NCBI GenBank assembly: GCA_050013615.1
Contig: JBEKEX010000172.1
Location: 1-5,749, forward strand
DNA length: 5,749 nt
Reading direction: 5' to 3'
From: JBEKEX01 sp050013615
GTDB taxonomy: Bacteria; Chloroflexota; Anaerolineae; Anaerolineales; Anaerolineaceae
Shown: positions 1 through 5,350 of the stretch, piece by piece
Layout of the letters: each line of letters begins with the position of its first letter
Position numbering within the stretch: position 1 is the first letter of the stretch
Translations under genes and position numbers: made by a program
Notes under the pieces: model-generated
What the model was told of the DNA's origin: nothing
What the model saw: the letters and a program-made list of their open reading frames with translations, nothing else
Database searches by the model: none

Positions 1-2
1 CC

Positions 3-227
3 ACCCTGCTATTGCCGCTGCTGCACCAGATCTACGGCTCACAGAAGTCTGAGCTGGAAATCAGGCTGATCGCCTTTGCGCTGGTCACTGCCCTGCAGGC
101 GGCCATGCTGCGGCTGGATGCCTTCCGGCATTACTCCGGGATCAACGTATTAAACGACCAACAGCGCGATCAATGCATCGACCTGTTGATTGCAAACCTC
201 ATTCAGATCGAAAGGAAATCATCATGA
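3..227 (+). CDS. C-terminal part of a probable TetR-family transcriptional regulator (5' end outside window)
   Basis: The reading frame is open from the left edge (first full codon at base 3) to TGA at 225-227, giving about 74 residues. A TTG at 12 lies inside the frame but has no ribosome site, so I treat the gene as cut by the window edge. The visible part is alpha-helical and amphipathic: a helix around ELEIRLIAFALVTALQAAML, a middle stretch LDAFRHYSG, then a final helix QRDQCIDLLIANLIQIE. Leu/Ile/Ala-rich helices of this kind ending in a short polar tail are typical of the C-terminal ligand-binding and dimerisation domain of TetR repressors. The DNA-binding domain, which would settle the question, is not in the window. 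Its stop overlaps the start of the next gene (ATGA), so the two are probably co-translated. The family call is an inference from helix pattern only; another all-helical protein is possible. Confidence 0.4.
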   Translation, partial: TLLLPLLHQIYGSQKSELEIRLIAFALVTALQAAMLRLDAFRHYSGINVLNDQQRDQCIDLLIANLIQIERKSS

Positions 228-412
228 AAATCGCCATCAATATCCTCGCCGTCGTCTCCATCCTGTTGCTGCTCTTCACCTTGATTTGCGGCTTATGGAT
301 GAAAGCCCAGCCGGTGGTGGACCCCAGCAGCGTCAACTTCCACGTGATGCTCGCCATCGCTGCGGTGGTCGTCACCGTGGTCACCCTGGTGCTGGTCTTC
401 ATCCGGGGATGA
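224..412 (+). CDS. Small two-helix membrane protein, 62 aa, unknown function
   Basis: The ATG at 224 follows AAAGGA (211-216) at a spacing of 7, a good ribosome site. The frame stays open further upstream (to about 173), but no better start was seen there. Residues 5-26 (INILAVVSILLLLFTLICGL and on) form one hydrophobic helix, and residues 41-60 (VMLAIAAVVVTVVTLVLVFI) form a second. Between them lies a short polar, proline-containing loop (KAQPVVDPSS). The protein ends right after the second helix with RG, so it is essentially a hairpin in the membrane. I do not recognise a family. The ATGA overlap with the preceding regulator-like gene suggests joint expression, perhaps as an autoregulated pair. 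The reading frame is convincing because of the ribosome site, the overlap and the coherent topology; the function is unknown. Confidence 0.7.
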   Translation: MKIAINILAVVSILLLLFTLICGLWMKAQPVVDPSSVNFHVMLAIAAVVVTVVTLVLVFIRG

Positions 413-434
413 AACTCCGGAAGATCCACATAAA

Positions 435-466
435 AATCGGCCTCGCCTTCGAAGGTGGGGCCGATT
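435..466. terminator. Bidirectional intrinsic terminator between convergent genes
   Basis: A self-complementary 32-base element. AATCGGCC (435-442) pairs with GGCCGATT (459-466); TCG and TGG continue the stem through G-U pairs; CC(TTCG)AAGG-type sequence at 446-455 closes it. On the minus strand the stem is followed directly by five T residues (complement of 432-436), a classic terminator for the gene ending at 485, whose stop lies 18 bases away. On the plus strand it is followed by TGGTTTAAG, a weaker tract, 22 bases after the stop of the small membrane protein. Confidence 0.85.
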
Positions 467-484
467 GGTTTAAGACAATGTCAC

Positions 485-1423
485 TTACCGCAGCCAGAAT
501 AACAGCCCGGCCAACTTGATGGCGTACACACGGTAAGGCTTGGGACCTACGAACCATTCGCCGTTGATGGAGATGGTAGGCGTCCCATAGAACTTGGTCT
601 TCTCGATTTGCGCCAACTGGTTCTGGACGGCGCTCTCCGTCGCCGGGTCGCTCAAACACGCCTGTATCTTGCCATAGTCGTACCCCAAGCCGGTCAATGT
701 GGTCTGGACGAAGCCGTCGCCATCCATGGTGGCCTTATCGGTGCCGAAGAACGCATCGTTCATCGCCCAGTACTTGCCGGGGTCTTGTTGGTAGGCACAG
801 TAGCTCACCTTACTCATGTAATCCGTAGATTCCTTGACTGGGTAATGCAGGAAGGTGACGCTTGCGCCATAGTGGCGTGCCAGGTCCATGATCAGGGAAT
901 AGGTCTTGCGGGTGTAGTCGCAATCGTAGCAGCCGATGAAAACGATCTTATCTTTCGATTGCGGGTTCAAGACCGGGAAGCTGCTCAAATCTACACCCTT
1001 CAACGTCAGGTCTTTGATCGTCGGAGGAACAAGGTCGCAGCTCGAGACGGAGGTGGAGATCTGGTTGTTGGAACCGCTGGGGTCGAAGACGCAAAAGCCT
1101 GCCTGGTTCAACCCGTTGCAGCTGCCGGTGGTGTAGAACAGGTACAGCCCGCGCACCGAGTAGATACCACTGGCCAGAAAAAGGAAGAAAAAGACCCAGG
1201 CGAGCGCTTCGAAATACTTGTTGAGGAAGCGTGCGACCGGCTCGGAATAGTTGATCACCTTGCCCAGGATCTTGGCCTTCATCTTCTCGTCGAAGCCCGT
1301 GGTGCACGACCGGAACGTCACCCGCCGCGTGACACAGTCGAAAGCTTCCTTGGCCAATTGGCGATTGGTGGCGCTGAAAATACCCATAATTGATAAAACG
1401 ACGAATGCGACAATACAGAACAT
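485..1423 (-). CDS. Membrane-anchored DsbA/thioredoxin-fold protein with CYDC active site
   Basis: 312 residues. ATG at 1423 is preceded by GAAAGG and lies 3 bases after the stop of the cysteine desulfurase, so the two are an operon. Residues 2-17 form a first hydrophobic helix and about 74-95 a second. The Arg/Lys-rich stretch between them (18-73, with Cys30 and Cys40) should be cytoplasmic by the positive-inside rule, placing the rest outside the membrane. Residues about 155-295 look like a DsbA-type thioredoxin fold: VFIGCYDCDYTRKTY gives a CxxC pair (C165, C168); the helical insert has the usual YCAYQQDPGKYWAMNDAFF pattern; the cis-proline motif is GTPTISING (P282). Extra cysteines at 102, 111 and 129 lie between membrane helix and domain. 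The expected role is thiol-disulfide exchange or sulfur relay outside the cytoplasm, but oxidation versus reduction cannot be read from sequence. Fold and topology are confident; the physiological partner is inferred from the neighbouring desulfurase. The terminator at 435-466 follows. Confidence 0.85.
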   Translation of the reverse strand: MFCIVAFVVLSIMGIFSATNRQLAKEAFDCVTRRVTFRSCTTGFDEKMKAKILGKVINYSEPVARFLNKYFEALAWVFFFLFLASGIYSVRGLYLFYTTGSCNGLNQAGFCVFDPSGSNNQISTSVSSCDLVPPTIKDLTLKGVDLSSFPVLNPQSKDKIVFIGCYDCDYTRKTYSLIMDLARHYGASVTFLHYPVKESTDYMSKVSYCAYQQDPGKYWAMNDAFFGTDKATMDGDGFVQTTLTGLGYDYGKIQACLSDPATESAVQNQLAQIEKTKFYGTPTISINGEWFVGPKPYRVYAIKLAGLLFWLR

Positions 1424-1426
1424 GGT

Positions 1427-2638
1427 TTATAGCACCTTTCGGATCTTGTTGAGGTTGTCGATAAATCGGGCAGCTTCTTCCTCGGTGTTGTAGAAATAAA
1501 GCGACGCCCGCACCGATCCCTTGATCTGGTGGGCGTTGAACCAGGAATGGACGCAGTGCTGGCCTGAGCGCACCATGATGGCATCCATCTGGTCCAGCAT
1601 CAAGGCCACGCGGTGCGAGTCGGCATCCTCCAAATAGAAGGTGACAATGCCCCCTCGCAGGCTGGCATCCTGCGGCCCGATCAATTTCAAGCCGGGGATC
1701 TTGATGATCCCGGCCGTGATGGCCTCATTCAGCAACCGTTCCTGTTTTTGGATGGCGTCGAACCCAACGCCCTGCAGGTATTGGACGGCTGCGCCCAACC
1801 CGATGATGCCGGCATAATCCTGCAGCCCCGCCTCGAAGCGTTCGGGCAGGGGAAGAAATTCACACGAATCATAGGTGGAGGTGGCCACTGTCTCGCCGCC
1901 CACCATGAAAGGTTGCAACTGTTCCAGCAGGCGATATTTGCCGTACAACACGCCCGTGCCCGTGGGTCCCAGCAGTTTGTGGCCTGAAAAAGCCAGGAAG
2001 TCCACGTCCAGGCTCTTCACGTTGATGCTCTGATGGGGCGCCGTCTGGGCCGCGTCCAGCATCACCAGCGAACCGCTCTTGTGGGCGCGCTTGATGATCT
2101 CGGCTGCCGGGATGGTAACCCCGTCCAGGTTGGAGGTGAACCCCAGCGAGACCAGTTTAACTTTTTCGTCCAGCAAGCGGGAAAAGGCGTCTAGGTCGAA
2201 AGTGTTATCGGCATGGGACGGGATGATCTTGATGACAATACCACGGCGCTTGGCTTGCAACTGCCAGGGGATCAGGTTCGAATTATGTTCCTTGTCCGAG
2301 ATCAACACCACGTCCCCCGCATGCAGTTCGAGCGAATTGGCTACCAGGTTGATGCCCTCGGTGGTGTTGCGGGTAAAGATGATCTCTTCCTTGCGCGCCG
2401 CGTTCAGAAGCCTGGCCACCCGGCCGCGTGCCTGGTCACAATTTTGGGTAACCGCAGCCGCCAGTTGGTGCATGCTGCGCCCACTGCAGGCCGACATCTT
2501 CACGTAATAGTCCTGGATGGCATCTATCACCACCTGCGGCCTCAGGCTCTGGCAGGCGTTATCGAAATAGACGTAGGATTTGTGGTCCGCGCTGTTGCGC
2601 AGGATGGGAAAATCTTGACGGATCCTTTTTAAATCCAT
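1427..2638 (-). CDS. SufS/NifS-like PLP-dependent cysteine desulfurase (class V aminotransferase fold)
   Basis: 403 residues from ATG 2638, chosen because AGGA (complement of 2647-2650) lies 8 bases upstream; an in-frame TTG at 2677 would add 13 residues but has no ribosome site. Such enzymes take sulfur from L-cysteine as a persulfide and release alanine. Visible landmarks: YFDNAC near the N-terminus (25-29), NTTEGINLVA (91-100), the PLP-stacking histidine in KEHNSNLIPW (H118), the cofactor aspartate in LDAAQTAPH (D195), SGHK with Schiff-base lysine K221, RSGQHC with presumed catalytic C362, and RASLYFYNT with carboxylate-binding R377. Length and motif order fit group II (SufS/CsdA) desulfurases. 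RSGQHC differs from the RxGHHC of SufS, and extra cysteines occur at 29 and 51. No SufBCD, SufE or IscU gene is nearby; instead a membrane thioredoxin follows after 3 bases. A selenocysteine lyase or another class V lyase is an alternative. Confidence 0.88.
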   Translation of the reverse strand: MDLKRIRQDFPILRNSADHKSYVYFDNACQSLRPQVVIDAIQDYYVKMSACSGRSMHQLAAAVTQNCDQARGRVARLLNAARKEEIIFTRNTTEGINLVANSLELHAGDVVLISDKEHNSNLIPWQLQAKRRGIVIKIIPSHADNTFDLDAFSRLLDEKVKLVSLGFTSNLDGVTIPAAEIIKRAHKSGSLVMLDAAQTAPHQSINVKSLDVDFLAFSGHKLLGPTGTGVLYGKYRLLEQLQPFMVGGETVATSTYDSCEFLPLPERFEAGLQDYAGIIGLGAAVQYLQGVGFDAIQKQERLLNEAITAGIIKIPGLKLIGPQDASLRGGIVTFYLEDADSHRVALMLDQMDAIMVRSGQHCVHSWFNAHQIKGSVRASLYFYNTEEEAARFIDNLNKIRKVL

Positions 2639-2646
2639 GGCTGGTT

Positions 2647-2650
2647 TCCT
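2647..2650 (-). promoter_or_regulatory. Ribosome binding site deciding the desulfurase start
   Basis: Read on the minus strand, AGGA (in CCAGGAAACC) lies 8 bases before ATG 2638. The alternative TTG at 2677 has no comparable purine tract, so the shorter protein beginning MDLKRIRQDF is preferred. Homologous class V enzymes also begin close to the DFP motif seen there. Confidence 0.7.
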
Positions 2651-2697
2651 GGTAGCTTCTACCTGTAAATTGGTCAAACCGTAAAGCGAATGAATAG

Positions 2698-2703
2698 ATT
2701 ATA
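2698..2703 (-). promoter_or_regulatory. Candidate -10 box for the desulfurase/thioredoxin pair
   Basis: The minus strand reads TATAAT, a perfect sigma-70-type -10, in the 76-base gap between the phosphatase and the desulfurase. It would start transcription near 2691, leaving a leader of about 50 bases before ATG 2638. No good -35 is seen at 16-18 bases upstream, which would fall in the phosphatase 3' end. This would let the pair be expressed independently of the phosphatase. Confidence 0.4.
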
Positions 2704-2714
2704 ACGCCAAAGAT

Positions 2715-3332
2715 TTATTTCATTTGTAAGCTTGCTACTGAAGATAGGGAAGCCCGTACGGTCTCTACGTCCTCCGGTGGCCACTGGATGATGGTCGGGG
2801 AGGCATTGCCGGGCATGTGATCGCTCAATTTCGACAAAGGATCGTGCTGTGCCACGCAGGCAATGGAAGCGATGGCGACCGCGTGGGAGACCGCCAATAT
2901 TCTTTGTCCTGGGTATGCCGCTGACATGACATCCGCGGCGGACGTCACGCGTGCCGCCACATCGTAATACGATTCCCCGCCGTGGGCATGTGTCCCGGCC
3001 GGGTCACGGATGGCCGCCGCCATCTCGTCCGGGAAGCGCATGGCCACTTCTTCCAACGTCAGATCTTCCCAATGGCCCTGGCCGATTTCACGCAGTCGTG
3101 TCTCGATCTGGATGGGCAGCCCCAACTTGGCCGAGATGACCTCGGCGGTTTGACGTGCGCGGGTGATGTCGCTGGAATAGAGCGCGGCAAAATTTTGCCC
3201 TGCCAACGTCTCGGCCAGGGCATGCGCCTGGTTAAAACCGGTGGCATTAAGGGGGGTATAGATTTGTCCTTGAAAGCGATGGGCCACGTTCCAATCCGTC
3301 TGGCCGTGCCGTACGAACCAAATTTCTGTCAT
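2715..3332 (-). CDS. Histidine phosphatase superfamily protein (phosphoglycerate-mutase-like)
   Basis: 205 residues from ATG 3332, supported by AAAAGG (complement of about 3341-3346) 8 bases upstream; the frame extends to 3401 but without a better start. The N-terminus IWFVRHGQTDWN holds the RHG signature with phospho-accepting H9. Other family landmarks follow in order: SSDITRARQTAE (R58), LREIGQGHWED (E82, the likely proton donor) and AVSHAVAIA (H150). This set defines the phosphoglycerate mutase branch of histidine phosphatases, and the short length fits the cobC/GpmB/broad-specificity phosphatase group rather than a true glycolytic mutase. The substrate (a small phospho-metabolite such as alpha-ribazole phosphate, a sugar phosphate or a nucleotide) cannot be told from sequence. 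No cobalamin gene is visible. The protein should be cytoplasmic, with no signal peptide. It is divergent from the SDR gene and upstream of the desulfurase, with a possible separate promoter between. Confidence 0.9.
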   Translation of the reverse strand: MTEIWFVRHGQTDWNVAHRFQGQIYTPLNATGFNQAHALAETLAGQNFAALYSSDITRARQTAEVISAKLGLPIQIETRLREIGQGHWEDLTLEEVAMRFPDEMAAAIRDPAGTHAHGGESYYDVAARVTSAADVMSAAYPGQRILAVSHAVAIASIACVAQHDPLSKLSDHMPGNASPTIIQWPPEDVETVRASLSSVASLQMK

Positions 3333-3356
3333 CACATAGACCTTTTCAAAGAGCCA

Positions 3357-3362
3357 ATTGTA
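3357..3362 (-). promoter_or_regulatory. Candidate -10 box for the histidine phosphatase
   Basis: On the minus strand TACAAT (5 of 6 matches to TATAAT) lies about 25 bases upstream of ATG 3332. A start near 3350 would keep the AAAAGG ribosome site within a short leader. No convincing -35 is seen, so this is tentative. Confidence 0.3.
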
Positions 3363-3430
3363 ACGCAAATTCCCGCGTCGGTCGTGCTGAAAAGCGCACA
3401 CCCATCATTCCCATTTCCTTCCAGACAGGA

Positions 3431-3436
3431 TAGAAT
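3431..3436 (+). promoter_or_regulatory. Weak candidate -10 box for the SDR operon
   Basis: TAGAAT lies 17 bases after TTCCCA (3408-3413), a loose sigma-70-like pair. The predicted start near 3443 falls within the GGGGAG ribosome site (3441-3446), leaving almost no leader, so either the true start is a few bases upstream or the real promoter lies elsewhere in the divergent gap 3333-3452. Confidence 0.2.
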
Positions 3437-3452
3437 CATTGGGGAGTTTATC

Positions 3453-4256
3453 ATGAAGAGTGACATCAAAACAATCGTGATCACCGGCAGCACGCGCGGT
3501 ATCGGCTTTGGAGTGGCTAGTTCATTTCTCGACCTGGGCTGTGCCGTGATGGTCAGCGGCAGGACGCAGCCCGCGGTGGACGAGGCAGTGAAAAAGCTGG
3601 CCGAAAACCACGGCGCGGATCTTGTTCACGGCATGTCCTGTGACGTCTCCGACGTTACACAGCTTCAGGCTTTGTGGGATACCGCAATGGCTGAGTTCGG
3701 TCATGTGGACATCTGGATCAACAATGCCGGTATTGCCGCCGAATCGCGCCCCGCCTGGGAAATCTCGCCCGAACAGGTCAGCTCGGTCGTGCGCACCAAT
3801 CTGATGGGCGCCATGCTGGGCTGCGGCGTGGCCATTCGCGGTATGCTCAAGCAAGGTTACGGTGCAGTCTATAATTTGGAAGGGCTGGGCAGTGACCGCG
3901 GGCGTTTCGTCCCCGGCACGACGACGTACGGAACCACCAAAGCCGCCCTGCGTTATTTCGATGACGCTTTGGCGGTCGAGTTGAAAGGCAAACCGGTTAT
4001 CTGCGGTTCCATCCTGCCGGGCATGGTCTATACCAACCTGGTGACCGGAGAACATGATGGCCGCAAACAGGACCTCAACCAGATCAAGGGCATCATGAAC
4101 ATCATCGGCGACCGGGTCGAGGCGGTTGCTCCCAAGATCGCCCAACAGGTACTCGCCAACACCACCAACGGCGCACGCATCCGCATGATGTCAGGCGCAA
4201 CCGTCATGTGGCGGTTCATGACCACGCCCTTCATCAAGCGCCATGTGATCGATTGA
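3453..4256 (+). CDS. Short-chain dehydrogenase/reductase, NYC1/NOL (chlorophyll b reductase)-like branch
   Basis: 267 residues. ATG 3453 follows GGGGAG (3441-3446) at 6 bases; the much longer open frame upstream runs antisense to the phosphatase and is rejected. The Rossmann fold is clear: TGSTRGIG (11-18) binds the dinucleotide, DIWINNAG (86-93) is the central SDR signature, N116 sits in RTNLMG, the active-site tyrosine and lysine are in YGTTK (Y159, K163), and LPGMVYTNL (188-196) follows. Instead of the usual NxSS before the tyrosine it has NLEGLGSDRG, so the likely catalytic serine is S147, 12 residues before Y159. The combination IWINNAG, N-(M/L)-(D/E)-G-x-GS, YG(S/T)TK and SPGMVxT-L is what I recall of plant NYC1/NOL chlorophyll b reductases and their bacterial relatives. 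The likely reaction is NAD(P)H-dependent carbonyl reduction; the substrate is unknown. No other photosynthesis gene is visible. It probably heads an operon with the next two genes. Confidence 0.88.
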   Translation: MKSDIKTIVITGSTRGIGFGVASSFLDLGCAVMVSGRTQPAVDEAVKKLAENHGADLVHGMSCDVSDVTQLQALWDTAMAEFGHVDIWINNAGIAAESRPAWEISPEQVSSVVRTNLMGAMLGCGVAIRGMLKQGYGAVYNLEGLGSDRGRFVPGTTTYGTTKAALRYFDDALAVELKGKPVICGSILPGMVYTNLVTGEHDGRKQDLNQIKGIMNIIGDRVEAVAPKIAQQVLANTTNGARIRMMSGATVMWRFMTTPFIKRHVID

Positions 4257-4288
4257 AAAACTCACCATGATCCGATAAACCGATTTCT

Positions 4289-5350
4289 GTGACCGCATAC
4301 CAATTCTCCATCTCGCAACGTTTTCCCCGCCTGACCCTGGTCCACCACGTCCAACCCGACGGCACGACCTGGGCCACGGATAAGCGCTGGATCCTGCGCG
4401 GCAACGGCGAGAATTGGCAGCACGTGGCACAGTTCCCCTTCCAATCGCCGCGCGACCTGTTCGGCTGGTCGCGCCTCACCGCCCGCCCCTTCCGCTCGGA
4501 CAAATGCAACGTGTACGTCAACCAGGCCGGGCAGATATTGGGGGTGCGCGGCGGGTGGATTTATGCTCTGCGAGGCAAGCAATTGCATCCCCTTTTCGCC
4601 ATCCAGGGTGATTGTGTGCTGCATGGCGGCATCTGCGAAGATGAACAGGGTTGGAGTTACGTGGGCGAATATTTCATGAACCCTGCCCGCGGCCCGGTGC
4701 GCATTTGGCGCCTGGATCCAAAATTGGAGCATTTCGAGGTCGCACGTGAGTTCCCGGCGGGCAGCATCCGCCATGTGCACGGCATCTATCGCGACCCCTA
4801 CGAGCCCTCCGCTCTGTGGGCCTGCGTGGGCGACGGCCCAGGCGAATGCCATCTGCTGCACAGCCGTGATCGCTTCGCAACCATTGACACTTACGGTGAC
4901 GGGTCGCAAACTTGGCGCGCCGTCCGGTTGTTCTTCACCCCCACCCACGTGTGTTGGCTCACCGACAGCAACCTGGAGCTCAACCACGCCTGCCGCTTGG
5001 ATCGCCAGACCGGACAGCTTGAGCGCGGGCAGCCCATCGACTGCTCCGGCTGGTATGGCACCACCACCCGCCAGGGGTTATACGTCACGTTCACCACGGT
5101 CGAGCGCGGCCCGGCCATCCGGCGCAACGAAAGCTCGGTGCTGGTCAGCGAAGACGCCTTCCATTGGGAAGAAGTCTTCAACTTCAAAAAAGACTTCTGG
5201 CGGCCGGTACAGGTCTTCAAATACGGCGTCATTTCCACCCCTTCCGGAAGCATGGATAACGATTCACTCTGGCTGAGCGGCGAAGGCCTGGTCGGGTTGG
5301 ACGGCGTTAGTTTGAAATGCAGCCTCGGCTCGGGGACGGAAACGCCATGA
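4289..5350 (+). CDS. Predicted beta-propeller protein, 353 aa, unknown function
   Basis: The frame begins at GTG 4289, the first usual start codon after an in-frame stop at 4268-4270 and 32 bases beyond the SDR stop. No clear ribosome site precedes it, so translation may depend on coupling, or the start could be misplaced by a few codons. No signal peptide or membrane helix is seen. The protein is rich in Trp, Gly and aromatic residues arranged as repeating short beta-strands with turn motifs: DGTTWATDKRWILRGNGENW, NQAGQILGVRGGWIYAL, DEQGWSYVGEYF, RHVHGIYRDPYEPSALWACVGD, HLLHSRDRFATIDTYGDG, then QTWRAVRLFFTPTHVCWLTD, and SSVLVSEDAFHWEEVFNF. The periodic x-S-x-D-x-F-x-(T/W) segments resemble Asp-box/BNR-like blades, consistent with a six- or seven-bladed propeller such as sialidase-like or sugar-binding proteins. 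No catalytic set is identifiable. I do not recognise a named family. Its stop overlaps the next start (ATGA). Confidence 0.75.
   Translation: MTAYQFSISQRFPRLTLVHHVQPDGTTWATDKRWILRGNGENWQHVAQFPFQSPRDLFGWSRLTARPFRSDKCNVYVNQAGQILGVRGGWIYALRGKQLHPLFAIQGDCVLHGGICEDEQGWSYVGEYFMNPARGPVRIWRLDPKLEHFEVAREFPAGSIRHVHGIYRDPYEPSALWACVGDGPGECHLLHSRDRFATIDTYGDGSQTWRAVRLFFTPTHVCWLTDSNLELNHACRLDRQTGQLERGQPIDCSGWYGTTTRQGLYVTFTTVERGPAIRRNESSVLVSEDAFHWEEVFNFKKDFWRPVQVFKYGVISTPSGSMDNDSLWLSGEGLVGLDGVSLKCSLGSGTETP

Noticed and set aside
608..1393. A 261-codon open frame on the plus strand opposite the thioredoxin gene
   Set aside because: It is a mirror of the well-supported minus-strand gene. Its product has no recognisable domain, is rich in Val/Ala/Gly/Arg in the manner of antisense frames, and lacks a ribosome site.
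1613..1987. Plus-strand open frames within the desulfurase gene (also 2079-2507 and 2213-2632)
   Set aside because: All are antisense shadows of a desulfurase with complete catalytic motifs; none has a ribosome site or a domain.
3333..3401. N-terminal extension of the histidine phosphatase to 3401
   Set aside because: It would add 23 residues before the family's usual start just ahead of the RHG motif, and ATG 3332 has its own ribosome site at 8 bases.
2982..3452. Upstream in-frame extension of the SDR gene
   Set aside because: The extension runs antisense through the histidine phosphatase, and its translation resembles no SDR N-terminus. ATG 3453 has a strong ribosome site and gives the usual short lead before TGSTRGIG.
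3522..4145. A 207-codon open frame on the minus strand opposite the SDR gene
   Set aside because: It is a shadow frame: the His/Asp/Val/Gly-rich product has no motif, and the plus-strand SDR is unambiguous.
4262..4987. A 241-codon open frame on the minus strand opposite the propeller gene
   Set aside because: I considered it because the propeller gene is of unknown family. The plus-strand frame is longer, has coherent aromatic-rich strand patterns, and is linked by an ATGA overlap to the next frame; the minus-strand product shows no fold signature and no ribosome site.
5170..5198. Perfect 9-base inverted repeat AGAAGTCTT / AAGACTTCT with an 11-base loop
   Set aside because: It lies within the propeller coding sequence, in codons for EEVFNFKKDFW, with no T tract and a modest AT-rich stem. 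It is most simply a by-product of Glu/Phe/Lys codons rather than a terminator or operator.
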